This document shows positions 1-8,778 of a stretch of DNA of 64,000 nucleotides, piece by piece. How positions within the stretch are numbered: position 1 is the stretch's first letter; each line of letters opens with the position of its first letter. This DNA comes from Hyphomicrobiales bacterium (GTDB lineage Bacteria > Pseudomonadota > Alphaproteobacteria > Rhizobiales > Rhizobiaceae), in NCBI GenBank assembly GCA_900471605.1, contig UCEY01000043.1, forward strand, positions 62,001-126,000. Direction: 5' to 3'. A program made the position numbers and the translations under genes. The notes under the pieces are model-generated. The model made no database searches. It saw only the letters and a program-made list of their open reading frames with translations, and was not told the origin of the DNA.

Positions 1-1
1 G

Positions 2-1219
2 ATCTGCGAGGACATCTGGGGCGATCTCGGCGTCTGCGAGACGCTGTCGGAAAGCGGCGCGGAAATCCTGCTGGTGCCGAACGGTTCGCCCTATTATCGC
101 GGCAAGGTGGATATCCGCCACCAGGTCGTCCTGAAACAGGTGATCGAGACCGGCCTGCCGATGATCTACGCGGCCCAGCTCGGCGGCCAGGACGAACTGG
201 TCTTCGACGGCGCCAGCTTCGCCTTCAACACCGACAAGTCGCTCGCCTTTCAGATGAGCCAGTTCGAGCCGGCGGTCGCCGTCACCGAGTGGCGACGGAT
301 CGGCGAGACCTGGCACTGCGCCCGCGGGCCGATGGCGCGCATTCCGGAAAAGGAGGAGGCGGATTACCGCGCCTGCCTTCTCGGTTTCCGCGACTACGTC
401 AACAAGAACGGCTTCAAGTCGGTCGTGCTCGGCCTGTCCGGCGGCATCGACAGCGCCATCTGCGCGGCGATCGCCGTCGATGCGCTCGGCGAGGAGAGGG
501 TGCGCACGGTGATGCTGCCCTATCGCTATACGTCCGAGGACTCGCTGAAGGACGCCGCCGATTGCGCGAGAGCCCTCGGCTGCCGTTACGACATCGTCCA
601 GATCGCCGAGCCGGTGGATGGTTTCTCGTCGGCGCTGGCGGAACTGTTCGAGGGAACCGAGGAGGGCATTACCGAGGAGAACCTCCAGAGCCGCGCCCGC
701 GGCACGATCCTGATGGCGATCTCCAACAAGTTCGGCTCGATGGTGGTGACGACCGGCAACAAGTCGGAAATGTCGGTCGGTTACGCCACCCTCTACGGCG
801 ACATGAACGGCGGCTTCAACCCGATCAAGGACCTCTACAAGATGCAGGTCTATGCGCTGGCCGCCTGGCGCAACGAACATCTGCCGCCGACGGCTCTCGG
901 CCCGAGCGGCGAGGTGATCCCGAAGAACATCATCTCCAAGGCGCCCTCCGCGGAACTCAGGCCCAACCAGACCGACCAGGATTCGCTGCCGCCCTATCCG
1001 GTCCTCGACGACATTCTCGAATGCCTCGTCGAACTGGAAATGGGTACGGAAGAGATCGTCGCACGCGGCCATGACATCGCCACCGTGCACCGGATCGAGC
1101 ACCTGCTTTATCTTGCCGAATACAAGCGGCGGCAGTCGGCGCCCGGCGTCAAGATCACCAGGAAGAATTTCGGCCGCGACCGGCGTTACCCGATCACCAA
1201 CCGTTTCCGCGACCGGTAG
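2..1219 (+). CDS. nadE: Glutamine-dependent NAD+ synthetase, 5' truncated by window edge
   Basis: This is the last step of NAD biosynthesis: ATP-dependent amidation of deamido-NAD using ammonia from glutamine, in the cytoplasm. The reading frame is open from base 2, so the true start lies outside the window; 405 residues are visible. The fragment opens with ICEDIWGD, which carries the nitrilase-type glutaminase cysteine. Next comes the end of the amidase domain. The synthetase domain has the PP-loop GLSGGIDSA near visible residue 144 and the conserved TTGNKSE segment. The C-terminus (KITRKNFGRDRRYPITNRF) is typical of the long, two-domain form, which is usually about 560 residues. A TolB-like gene follows 10 bp downstream on the same strand and may be cotranscribed. 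Confidence 0.97.
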   Translation: MCEDIWGDLGVCETLSESGAEILLVPNGSPYYRGKVDIRHQVVLKQVIETGLPMIYAAQLGGQDELVFDGASFAFNTDKSLAFQMSQFEPAVAVTEWRRIGETWHCARGPMARIPEKEEADYRACLLGFRDYVNKNGFKSVVLGLSGGIDSAICAAIAVDALGEERVRTVMLPYRYTSEDSLKDAADCARALGCRYDIVQIAEPVDGFSSALAELFEGTEEGITEENLQSRARGTILMAISNKFGSMVVTTGNKSEMSVGYATLYGDMNGGFNPIKDLYKMQVYALAAWRNEHLPPTALGPSGEVIPKNIISKAPSAELRPNQTDQDSLPPYPVLDDILECLVELEMGTEEIVARGHDIATVHRIEHLLYLAEYKRRQSAPGVKITRKNFGRDRRYPITNRFRDR

Positions 1220-1229
1220 GAGAGGGATC

Positions 1230-2066
1230 ATGGCCCTGCGCAGCTCGGTCGAGATTTTCAACATCCGCACCCGGCAAAACCGGGTGGTCTGGCAGACGGA
1301 GGCGCTGTTCGAGGCGCCGAACTGGTCGCCGGACGGCCGATACCTGATGCTGAACAGCGACGGCCTGATCTATCGGCTGTCGCCGGATGGTGACGGCGGT
1401 CCACAGCTTGTCGATACGGGCTTTGCCCGGCAATGCAACAACGACCACGGTATTTCGCCGGACGGATCGCTGATCGCGATTTCCGACAAAGCGGAGTTCG
1501 GCAAGTCGGCGATCTATGTTCTTCCCGCAGGTGGAGATGCGCCGAGACTGGTGACGCGGGACCTGCCATCCTACTGGCATGGCTGGTCGCCGGACGGAAA
1601 AAGCTTCGCCTATTGCGGCATCCGCGGCGACGAATTCGACATCTATACGATCGGCGTTGAAGGCGGCGAGGAGACACGGCTGACATTCGGCGAAGGCCGC
1701 AATGACGGGCCGGATTATTCGCCGGACGGCCAGTGGATCTATTTCAACTCCAGCCGCACGGGTGTGATGCAGATCTGGCGCGTTCCGGCATCAGGCGGCC
1801 CGGCCGAGCGCATCACCGACAGCGGTTACGGCGACTGGTTTCCGCATCCGTCACCGAAGGGTGACAAGATCGTTTTCGTCTCCTACGACGCCGATGTCTT
1901 CGACCATCCGCGCGATCTGAATGTCCGCGTCCGGCTGATGGACATGGACGGCGGCAATGTCGAGACGCTGTTCGATCTCTTCGGCGGGCAGGGCACGATG
2001 AATTCGCCTAACTGGTCTCCGCAAGGCGACGAATTCTCCTATGTGCGCTATTTCCCTGTCGCATGA
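1230..2066 (+). CDS. TolB-like WD40-type beta-propeller protein
   Basis: A 278-residue protein made almost entirely of PD40/TolB-type propeller blades. Six copies of the (W/Y/I)SPDG signature are visible (WSPDGRY, ISPDGSL, WSPDGKS, YSPDGQW, then the looser PSPKGDK and WSPQGDE), spaced about 40 residues apart. No signal peptide is visible, so unlike TolB it is probably cytoplasmic. The ATG at 1230 was chosen because it follows an AGGAGAGG-type ribosome site and because the longer frame from 1071 overlaps nadE. The family includes TolB-related and peptidase S9-associated propellers, but no catalytic domain is attached here. The specific function is unknown. Confidence 0.85.
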   Translation: MALRSSVEIFNIRTRQNRVVWQTEALFEAPNWSPDGRYLMLNSDGLIYRLSPDGDGGPQLVDTGFARQCNNDHGISPDGSLIAISDKAEFGKSAIYVLPAGGDAPRLVTRDLPSYWHGWSPDGKSFAYCGIRGDEFDIYTIGVEGGEETRLTFGEGRNDGPDYSPDGQWIYFNSSRTGVMQIWRVPASGGPAERITDSGYGDWFPHPSPKGDKIVFVSYDADVFDHPRDLNVRVRLMDMDGGNVETLFDLFGGQGTMNSPNWSPQGDEFSYVRYFPVA

Positions 2067-2100
2067 TGACCTTGCCGATGCCAACGCACCGGCATAAAAC

Positions 2101-2276
2101 CGATCCTGTCAGGTGCCGGCGGCAAGCCGGAGAATCGGGAATCCGGGGCAGATCCGGAACGTGCCCAACGCTGTGAGGTGGACGCCCGGCCGCAGGAGTT
2201 TTAGCCACTGGGAAACCGGGAAGGCGGCGGCAGGAAGCGGATGAAGCCAAGTCAGAAGACCGGCCTGACACGATAG
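2101..2276 (+). promoter_or_regulatory. Cobalamin (adenosylcobalamin) riboswitch upstream of bluB
   Basis: The leader has the class I cobalamin riboswitch layout. A closing P1 stem pairs GTCAGG (2108-2113) with CCTGAC (2264-2269). The internal GCCACTGGGAAACCGGGAAGGC-type segment lies around 2203-2225. The B12 box (AGTCAGAAGACCGGCC, about 2250-2265) sits at the 3' side of the core. About 100 nt separate the core from the bluB ATG at 2377, enough for an expression platform that hides the ribosome site. Known behaviour of the family predicts repression of bluB when cobalamin is plentiful. Confidence 0.93.
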
Positions 2277-2376
2277 ACCGACCCGCGCGGACGGCGGAAG
2301 GTTTCGGACCTCTCCTTGCTTCTGAAAGGCTCAGCCCAGGAAGGAAGGGAAGCGACGGCATTGTTGGGGATAAACG

Positions 2377-3063
2377 ATGCAGCCTGACCCTTTTGCGCAT
2401 GCCTTGCTGCCTGCCGGTGAATTTTCGAAAGTCGAACGCGCGGCCGTCTACAGGGCGATCGAGACGCGCCGCGACGTGCGCGACCAGTTCCTGCCCGATC
2501 CGCTGCCGGACGACCTGGTGATGCGCCTGCTTGGCGCCGCGCATTCCGCGCCCTCGGTCGGCTTCATGCAGCCGTGGAATTTCATCCTTGTCCGCGATCC
2601 GGCGGTGCGAGCGGCGGCACGGGCCGCCTTTTCGCGCGCCAATGACGAGGCCACGGAGATGTTTACGGGGGAAAGCCGCGATCTCTATCGCAGCCTGAAA
2701 CTCGAGGGCATCGTCAAGGCGCCGCTGTCGGTCTGCGTCACCTGCGATCCGGATCGTGCGGGACCGGTCGTGCTCGGCCGCACCCACAATCCGCGCATGG
2801 ACGCCTATTCGACCGTCTGCGCCGTGCAGAACCTCTGGCTTGCGGCACGGGCCGAGGGCGTCGGTGTCGGCTGGGTCAGCATTTTTCATGACGAGGACGT
2901 GCGGGCGCTGCTCGGCATTCCGGATCGCATCGAGATCGTCGCCTGGCTCTGCCTCGGTTATGTCGACCAGCTTTACGGTGAGCCGGAACTGGCCCTCAAG
3001 GGCTGGCGCCAGCGCCTGGCCCTGGGCGAGCTGATCTTTCAGGACCGGTGGGACAGCCGCTGA
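2377..3063 (+). CDS. bluB: 5,6-dimethylbenzimidazole synthase
   Basis: BluB cannibalises reduced FMN with oxygen to make 5,6-dimethylbenzimidazole, the lower ligand of cobalamin. The 228-residue product has the nitroreductase-like fold seen in rhizobial BluB: an N-terminal ETRRDVRDQF segment, AAHSAPSVGFMQPWNF for flavin binding, and AEGVGVGWVSIF toward the C-terminus. Length matches the family. A cobalamin riboswitch immediately upstream independently supports the assignment. The gene stands alone: the upstream gene is unrelated, and the downstream gene is convergent with only a 1-base boundary. Confidence 0.95.
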   Translation: MQPDPFAHALLPAGEFSKVERAAVYRAIETRRDVRDQFLPDPLPDDLVMRLLGAAHSAPSVGFMQPWNFILVRDPAVRAAARAAFSRANDEATEMFTGESRDLYRSLKLEGIVKAPLSVCVTCDPDRAGPVVLGRTHNPRMDAYSTVCAVQNLWLAARAEGVGVGWVSIFHDEDVRALLGIPDRIEIVAWLCLGYVDQLYGEPELALKGWRQRLALGELIFQDRWDSR

Positions 3064-3849
3064 CTATTGCTGCGGCTGCGGTCCGGCCGATTTCGGATGG
3101 GCGAGATCGATACTCTCGTTGGGCAGGAAGGTCGGCCCGACGGTGCGCACCTTGTTGTTCGGGTCGTATGGCCGCTCCGGCGGCGGGGTGAGCACCGGCG
3201 GCTGGACGGCGGCCGCCTGCGGCTTTTGCGGCGGGCGGGTGCGCAGGTTGGTGATCCCGGAATAGGGCTGCTCTTCCTTCGGAAGTTCGATCCCCGGCAC
3301 TTTTCGACGGTCGTCCACGACAGGCGGCAGCGGCTCGAAAGAGGGGATGCAGCGCTGTTCGCGGATGGCGGCGAGAATGGTGGTCCGCTCCTCCGAGGGC
3401 AGGATCATCTGCCGCGAACTGTTGCGTTCCGCGGTCAGCGCATCGCGGCTCTGCTCCATTCCGTCCAGCGCCTCCCGCATCTGGCGGCAGACGTCGGCAT
3501 TGGGGCCGCCGAGGACGACGACGCTGCCGTTGCCGCAGCCGGCCCGGCGCATGTCGATCCTGAGTTCGCGGATATCGGCATTGTATTCGCCGAGCTGCTG
3601 GGCGTAGCTGCGCGCCGCGGACGTGCTGCCGATGATCTCCGCGCTGTTGCCAAGTTTCCGGTAAAGCGCCGCGCAAACGGCAGGATCCCCCGCAAGCGCT
3701 GCGGCAGGCAGAAAAAACAGCGGTATGGTCAGCAGGCCGCGAAGCGGTATCGGCAATTCCGGAATCCTCTCCAGAGTGGAGATTGCATCATGGAACGTGC
3801 CGGTTGACAATTTTATAAAACCGCGGGCATCGCCGTCAAAATTGGCCAA
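3064..3849 (-). CDS. DUF2865 family exported protein
   Basis: A conserved rhizobial protein of unknown role resembling DUF2865. After a hydrophobic stretch (LLTIPLFFLPAAALA, cleavage likely after AALA) comes a cysteine-containing mature domain: one Cys soon after the signal, then RRAGCGNG, ADVCRQM and EQRCIPSF. A proline-rich C-terminal tail follows (RTRPPQKP, PPPERPYDPNN). The ATG at 3849 gives about 38 residues before the hydrophobic core, which is long for a signal peptide. A TTG at 3756, preceded by GGAGAGG, would give a 230-residue form with a normal signal peptide and may be the true start. It is convergent with bluB. Confidence 0.75.
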   Translation of the reverse strand: MANFDGDARGFIKLSTGTFHDAISTLERIPELPIPLRGLLTIPLFFLPAAALAGDPAVCAALYRKLGNSAEIIGSTSAARSYAQQLGEYNADIRELRIDMRRAGCGNGSVVVLGGPNADVCRQMREALDGMEQSRDALTAERNSSRQMILPSEERTTILAAIREQRCIPSFEPLPPVVDDRRKVPGIELPKEEQPYSGITNLRTRPPQKPQAAAVQPPVLTPPPERPYDPNNKVRTVGPTFLPNESIDLAHPKSAGPQPQQ

Positions 3850-3878
3850 TATCCGGCGCAGGTCATTTCGACGACAGG

Positions 3879-3908
3879 GGTTTGAGCCCCTGTTTCAGGG
3901 CTCAAACC
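3879..3908. terminator. Hairpin downstream of maeB
   Basis: A perfect 11-bp stem (GGTTTGAGCCC, 3879-3889, with 3898-3908) and an 8-nt loop lies 22 bp past the maeB stop on the minus strand. There is no long U-run, so it is either a weak intrinsic terminator or a 3' RNA-stabilising hairpin. Confidence 0.6.
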
Positions 3909-3930
3909 GGGTCTTGAATAGATTCACAAG

Positions 3931-6258
3931 TCAGGATTGAAATTGCAGATTGGGCTGCGATGCTTCGACGACGGCAAGCGCCGCCATGTTCACCACGCCG
4001 CGTGACGTGACCGAGGACGACAGGATATGCGCCGGCTGGGCCGCGCCGAGCAGGATCGGCCCGACATGCAGCGCGTCCGTCATGTTGCGGACGATACCGA
4101 GCGATATGTTTGCCGCGTCGAGATTCGGGAAGACGAGCAGGTTGGCTTCGCCGGTGAGCGAGCTGTTCGGCATGGCCCTCTTGCGCACGATTTCCGACAG
4201 CGCCGAACCGCCCTGCATTTCGCCGTCCACTTCGAGCTCCGGCGCCCGCTGGCGCACCAGCTTCAGGGCGGCCCGCATCTTCTGGGCACTTTCCGAATCG
4301 CGCGAGCCAAAGTTCGAATGGCAGATCAGCGCCGCTTTCGGGGTAATGCCGAACCTGCGGATTTCCTCGGCCGCCAGGACCGTGATCTCGGCGATCTCCT
4401 GCGCGGATGGATTGTAGTTCACGAACGTGTCGGTGAAGAACATCGCGCCGCGCTGGGAGATGACAAGGCTGAGGCCCGAGAAGGCGCAGACGTCCGGGCG
4501 CTTGCCGATGATCTGGTTCACGTCGTTGAGATGTTTGTCGTAACGGCCTTCGACGCCGCAGATCAGCGCGTCCGCATCGCCGCGCTTGACCGCCAGCGCG
4601 CCGATCACCGTGTTGTTGGTGCGCACGATGGTGCGCGCCGCTTCCGGATTGATGCCTTCGCGGCCGACCAGTGCGAAATATTCGTCGACATAGTCGCGGT
4701 AGCGCGGATCGTCTTCCGGGTTGACCACGGCGAAATCGACATTCGGGCGAATGCGGATGCCGAAACGGGCAAGCCGCGCCTCGATGACCGAGGGACGGCC
4801 GATCAGGATCGGGGTTGCGGTCTTTTCCTCGAGCAGGACCTGGGCGGCGCGCAGCACGCGCTCGTCCTCGCCTTCCGCGAAGATCACCCGGTTCCTTTCC
4901 GAAACCTTGGCGGCGCTGAAGATCGGCTTCATCACGAAACCGGAACGCCAGACAAAGCGGTTCAGCTGGTCGAGATAAGCCTCGAAATCATGGATCGGCC
5001 GCGAGGCGACACCGGTTTCGGCGGCAGCCCTGGCAACCGCCGGCGCGATGCGCAGGATGAGGCGCGGATCGAAGGGCGAGGGGATCAGGTAGTCGGCGCC
5101 GAAAATCGGCGTCTCGCCGGAATAGGCGCGCGCCGCGACGTCGGAAACTTCCTCGCGGGCCAGCGCAGCGATCGCCTTGACCGCTGCCATCTTCATTTCC
5201 TCGTTGATCGTCCGGGCGCCGCAATCGAGCGCGCCGCGGAAGATGTAGGGGAAGCACAGCACGTTGTTGACCTGGTTCGGGAAGTCCGAACGGCCGGTGC
5301 AGATCATCGCGTCCGGGCGCGCGGCGCGGGCGAGCTCCGGCATGATTTCCGGCGTCGGGTTGGCGAGCGCCATGATCAGCGGTTTTTCGGCCATCTGGAC
5401 CAGCAGTTCGGGCTTCAGCACGCCGGCGGCGGACAGGCCGAGGAAGACGTCGGCACCGCCGATGCTGTCGGCAAGCACCCGCTTGTCGCTCTTCTGGGCG
5501 TAGATTTCCTTCCACTCGTCCATCAGCGTGTTGCGCCCGTCATAAACGAGGCCTTCGATGTCGTGGACCCAGATATTCTCCTTCTTCGCGCCGAGCGAGA
5601 CGAGGAGATGCAGGCAGGCGAGCGCCGCGGCACCCGCGCCCGACGTGACGATCTTGACGTCGGATATGTTCTTGCCGGCAAGTTCCAGCCCGTTCAGGAT
5701 CGCGGCGGCGACGATGATCGCGGTGCCGTGCTGGTCGTCGTGGAAGACCGGGATGTTCATCTTTTCGCGCAGCCGGCGCTCGACTTCGAAACATTCCGGC
5801 GACTTGATGTCTTCGAGGTTGATGCCGCCGAAGGTGGGTTCCAGCGCCGAGACGGTCGAAACCATCGCCTCGATGCCGGGCGCCTCGATCTCGATATCGA
5901 ACACGTCGATGCCGGCGAATTTCTTGAAGAGAACCGCCTTGCCTTCCATGACCGGCTTGGAGGCCAGCGGACCGATATTGCCGAGACCGAGCACGGCCGA
6001 GCCGTTGGAAATGACGGCGACGAGATTGGCGCGGGCTGTATAATCCGCCGCCATGTCCGGATTGTCGCGGATCGCCAGGCAGGGCGCTGCAACGCCCGGG
6101 GAATAGGCGAGCGCCAGGTCGCGCTGGTTGCCGAGCGGCTTGGTCGCCTGGATTTCCAGCTTGCCGGGACGTGGATAGCGGTGGAAGAACAGCGCCTGTT
6201 CGTCGAGATCGGCATTGACCGGCATGGTCGGCGCCTTCGGTTTGTCCTGCGCGTTCAT
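3931..6258 (-). CDS. maeB: Malic enzyme fused to a phosphotransacetylase-like domain
   Basis: Oxidative decarboxylation of malate to pyruvate with NAD(P)+, feeding gluconeogenesis and acetyl-CoA supply. In rhizobia such enzymes (Dme/Tme) matter for growth on dicarboxylates. The 775-residue product has the malic enzyme domain first: YSPGVAAPCLAI with the catalytic Tyr, SNGSAVLGLGNIG near residue 83, and HDDQHGTAIIV. A phosphotransacetylase-like domain fills roughly residues 440-775, including ICHSNFGSRDSESAQKM and the DGEMQGGSAL segment. In this family that domain is regarded as regulatory rather than catalytic. ATG 6258 is preceded by GGAGGAAC, a strong ribosome site; the upstream in-frame extension lacks one. 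NAD versus NADP preference cannot be read reliably from sequence. Confidence 0.95.
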   Translation of the reverse strand: MNAQDKPKAPTMPVNADLDEQALFFHRYPRPGKLEIQATKPLGNQRDLALAYSPGVAAPCLAIRDNPDMAADYTARANLVAVISNGSAVLGLGNIGPLASKPVMEGKAVLFKKFAGIDVFDIEIEAPGIEAMVSTVSALEPTFGGINLEDIKSPECFEVERRLREKMNIPVFHDDQHGTAIIVAAAILNGLELAGKNISDVKIVTSGAGAAALACLHLLVSLGAKKENIWVHDIEGLVYDGRNTLMDEWKEIYAQKSDKRVLADSIGGADVFLGLSAAGVLKPELLVQMAEKPLIMALANPTPEIMPELARAARPDAMICTGRSDFPNQVNNVLCFPYIFRGALDCGARTINEEMKMAAVKAIAALAREEVSDVAARAYSGETPIFGADYLIPSPFDPRLILRIAPAVARAAAETGVASRPIHDFEAYLDQLNRFVWRSGFVMKPIFSAAKVSERNRVIFAEGEDERVLRAAQVLLEEKTATPILIGRPSVIEARLARFGIRIRPNVDFAVVNPEDDPRYRDYVDEYFALVGREGINPEAARTIVRTNNTVIGALAVKRGDADALICGVEGRYDKHLNDVNQIIGKRPDVCAFSGLSLVISQRGAMFFTDTFVNYNPSAQEIAEITVLAAEEIRRFGITPKAALICHSNFGSRDSESAQKMRAALKLVRQRAPELEVDGEMQGGSALSEIVRKRAMPNSSLTGEANLLVFPNLDAANISLGIVRNMTDALHVGPILLGAAQPAHILSSSVTSRGVVNMAALAVVEASQPNLQFQS

Positions 6259-6478
6259 CGTTCCTCCTGGCTTGCTTGTTTTGTCTTTGAGGGGTCGAAA
6301 GGAGAGACCTCTCATTACATCAATCGACCAGAAGCGACAGCAGGTAATTTGCGGTCATGGCGGAAATTGGAACATGGCCGATCGGGCGTCGTGATCCGCC
6401 TTTCCCGGCCCCTGTCATCATCCTGAAACACGAGTCTGGTTTTGAAGCCCGTAGAAGCGGCAGCGAAAGGACGACTTC

Positions 6479-7294
6479 GTGACCGGTGAGATGGATACAC
6501 GGCATTTCAGAACGCTCTTCATTTCGGACGTTCACCTGGGCTCCAAGGCGGCCCGAACGGATTTTCTCCTGGATTTCCTGCGCTATCATGAAGCGGAGAC
6601 CATTTTCCTGGTCGGCGACATCGTCGATGGCTGGCGGCTGAAGCGCAACTGGTACTGGCCGCAGGGCTGCAACGACGTGGTCCAGAAGCTGCTGCGCAAG
6701 GCGCGCAAGGGCACCCGCATCGTCTACATCCCCGGCAACCATGACGAATTCCTGCGCTCCTTCCCCGGCACCCATTTCGGCGGCATCGAAGTTGCCGAGC
6801 GCGAAATCTACGAAATGGCCGACGGCAAGAAATACCTGATCCTGCATGGCGACGAATTCGACGTCGTGGTCCGCAATGCGCGCCTGCTCGCCTATCTCGG
6901 CGACTGGGCCTATGACGCGGCCATCGTCATCAATATCGGCCTTGCCGCCATTCGCCGTCGCCTCGGCATGCCCTACTGGTCGTTCTCGGCCTGGGCCAAG
7001 CTGCAGGTCAAGCACGCCGTGAACTTCATCGGCGAGTTCCAGCGGGTCGTCGCCGACGAAGCCCGCCGCAACAATGTCGATGGCGTCATCTGCGGCCACA
7101 TCCATCACGCGGTGATGGAAGACATCGACGGCATCCACTACGTCAATACCGGCGACTGGGTGGAAAGCTGCACGGCGATCGCCGAGAACTTCGACGGCAC
7201 GCTGGAGATGATCTCCTGGCAGAACATCATGGCCACGGCCGAGATCAAGTCTCTGCCGGCGCCGAAATCCCTTGAGGACATGCAGGCCGCCTGA
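6479..7294 (+). CDS. LpxH-like metallophosphoesterase
   Basis: A calcineurin-like phosphoesterase of 271 residues related to UDP-2,3-diacylglucosamine diphosphatase LpxH. All metal-ligand blocks are visible in order: DVHLG, GDIVDGW, GNHDE, a central His block (ILHGDEFD) and GHIHH. The start is a GTG at 6479 with GAAAGG eight bases upstream; ATG 6491 is the alternative. Many Rhizobiales use the unrelated LpxI for the lipid A step, so this paralogue may hydrolyse another pyrophosphate or lipid substrate. It is divergent from maeB, with both promoters in the 220-bp gap between them. Confidence 0.82.
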   Translation: MTGEMDTRHFRTLFISDVHLGSKAARTDFLLDFLRYHEAETIFLVGDIVDGWRLKRNWYWPQGCNDVVQKLLRKARKGTRIVYIPGNHDEFLRSFPGTHFGGIEVAEREIYEMADGKKYLILHGDEFDVVVRNARLLAYLGDWAYDAAIVINIGLAAIRRRLGMPYWSFSAWAKLQVKHAVNFIGEFQRVVADEARRNNVDGVICGHIHHAVMEDIDGIHYVNTGDWVESCTAIAENFDGTLEMISWQNIMATAEIKSLPAPKSLEDMQAA

Positions 7295-7303
7295 GCGGCC
7301 TGC
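7282..7303 (+). terminator. Hairpin enclosing the stop codon of the metallophosphoesterase gene
   Basis: GCAGGCCGC (7282-7290) and GCGGCCTGC (7295-7303) form a perfect 9-bp stem whose 4-base loop contains the TGA stop. No U-tract follows, so it is more likely an mRNA 3' structure than a full intrinsic terminator. Confidence 0.4.
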
Positions 7304-7359
7304 GATGACGGGCCGGTGGTCAAGAGGCCATTTCTTGCCATAGGCAGGCACCGGGGTGT

Positions 7360-8589
7360 GTGTTAGGTAAGCTGAAACTTCAGCAACCCACCCGTGAAAT
7401 CGTGATTCCCTCAAATACGGCGCAATCCGCGCCCCGGTTCTTCCAGTTGCGCTGCGCGATTGCCTATGGGGCGCCGCTCGGGGTGAATGGCGTGATTCTG
7501 CCCTATCTGCCCGTCTGGCTGGACGGGCTGGCTTTCACCGAATTCGAAATCGGCATCGTGCTCGCAGCCCAGCTTTTCCTGCGCGTGGCCGCCGCTCCCG
7601 TTGCCGGTCTGCTGGCCGACCGCATGACGGAACGAACGCTGATGCTCGCCTGGTCCGGAGCCCTGTCGCTGCTGACGGCCTTCGCCATGTTCTTCACCCG
7701 CGACTTCTGGCCGGTTCTGATCGTCGTTGCCGTTCAGGCGGCGGTTTTTGCACCCTATGCGCCGATCGTCGAATCAATCGCCGTCAGCGGGGTCCGGCGC
7801 TGGGGTTTCCAATATGGCTCGATGCGGGTGTGGGGATCGGTCGGCTTCGTGGCCGTGACGCTTTTGGTCGGCGAACTGCGCGGCTTCTGGGGCTTCCAGG
7901 CCATCCCTTCGGCGATGGCGGTCGGCTTTCTGCTGACCGTCGGCGTCGCCTTCGCCGCGCCCAGGCTCGGCAGGGCGGTGTTGCGGCCGGACGTCGACCG
8001 GACGCCTCAGCCAAGCTCCCTCAGGCGCTTCGATCTGCATGTGCTGATGATCGGCGCATCGGTCGCGCAGGCGGGCCACGGCATGTTCTATACGTTCGGC
8101 ACGATCCACTGGCAGCAGATCGGCTTTTCGAACGGTTCGATCGGCGTGCTTTGGAGTGCCGCAGTCGTGTCGGAGATCCTGGTCTTCTTTGCGGCAGGCT
8201 GGATCGCCCGCAGGGTTTCGCCCTGGACGCTGATGCGGATAGGGTGTGCCGTGGCGGTGCTGCGCTGGACGCTGTTTCCGATGCCGCTCGATTTCTGGGG
8301 GTATCTGGCGCTGCAGGCCACCCATGCCTTCACCTTCGCCTTCGTGCATATCGGCATCCAGCATCGGCTGGTCGAGGCCGTGCGCGAGGACCAGGAAGCC
8401 TCGATGCAGGGCGCCTATGTGTTTTACAACGGCGTTTTCCTGGCGCTGTCGACGGTGCTTTCCGGAATGCTCTACCGCCAGTTCGGCCTGACGAGCTACG
8501 TCGCCATGTCCGTCCTGGCACTTGTCGGCCTGGCGATCATCGCGCTTGCGGCAAGACTTCAGCCCCAGAGGGTCGCATCCGGCGGATAG
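7360..8589 (+). CDS. Major facilitator superfamily transporter (MFS_1-like, HcaT-type)
   Basis: A 409-residue membrane transporter with about 12 predicted hydrophobic segments. The first is near AIAYGAPLGVNGVILPYLPVWL and the conserved loop is LLADRMTERTLML. The pattern resembles the 3-phenylpropionate/nucleoside-type MFS_1-like family. Substrate cannot be assigned. The GTG at 7360 is used here; a GTG at 7402 is possible because the first 14 residues are polar and poorly conserved-looking. The last 31 bp overlap the 3' end of the remnant dgcA gene on the other strand, so the two genes were originally convergent. Confidence 0.8.
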   Translation: MLGKLKLQQPTREIVIPSNTAQSAPRFFQLRCAIAYGAPLGVNGVILPYLPVWLDGLAFTEFEIGIVLAAQLFLRVAAAPVAGLLADRMTERTLMLAWSGALSLLTAFAMFFTRDFWPVLIVVAVQAAVFAPYAPIVESIAVSGVRRWGFQYGSMRVWGSVGFVAVTLLVGELRGFWGFQAIPSAMAVGFLLTVGVAFAAPRLGRAVLRPDVDRTPQPSSLRRFDLHVLMIGASVAQAGHGMFYTFGTIHWQQIGFSNGSIGVLWSAAVVSEILVFFAAGWIARRVSPWTLMRIGCAVAVLRWTLFPMPLDFWGYLALQATHAFTFAFVHIGIQHRLVEAVREDQEASMQGAYVFYNGVFLALSTVLSGMLYRQFGLTSYVAMSVLALVGLAIIALAARLQPQRVASGG

Positions 8590-8747
8590 ACGAGGGATCC
8601 TTCGTAACGCAGCCTGCCCGGCCGGTCGCGGGCAAGCAGCAGCGGCCCGTCGAGATCCGCATAATCCGCATCCTGGGCAAGCAGCGCGGCCGGCGCCATG
8701 GCAAGCGAAGAGCCGACCATGCAGCCGATCATCACCGCAAATCCCAT
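8559..8747 (-). pseudogene. C-terminal remnant of a dgcA-type dipeptide epimerase
   Basis: The 62 codons end with residues typical of the C-terminus of enolase-superfamily dipeptide epimerases / N-acetyl-D-glutamate racemases: IGCMVGSSLAMAPA, then DLDGPLLLARD, then GSLVYPPDATLWG-stop. An intact enzyme has about 320 residues, so only the last fifth is here. Going upstream on the minus strand, the homologous frame is lost at about 8750 and an in-frame stop follows six codons before the visible ATG. The matching N-terminal fragment is at 11029-11214. The fragment could still be translated, but it lacks the catalytic lysines and metal ligands. Confidence 0.85.
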
Positions 8748-8778
8748 CAGCGGCCGGAGCGATCATAGTTTAATCCTT

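Noticed and set aside
4027..6426. A 799-codon plus-strand frame over maeB
   Set aside because: A shadow of maeB in a high-GC genome; no ribosome site and no recognisable domain.
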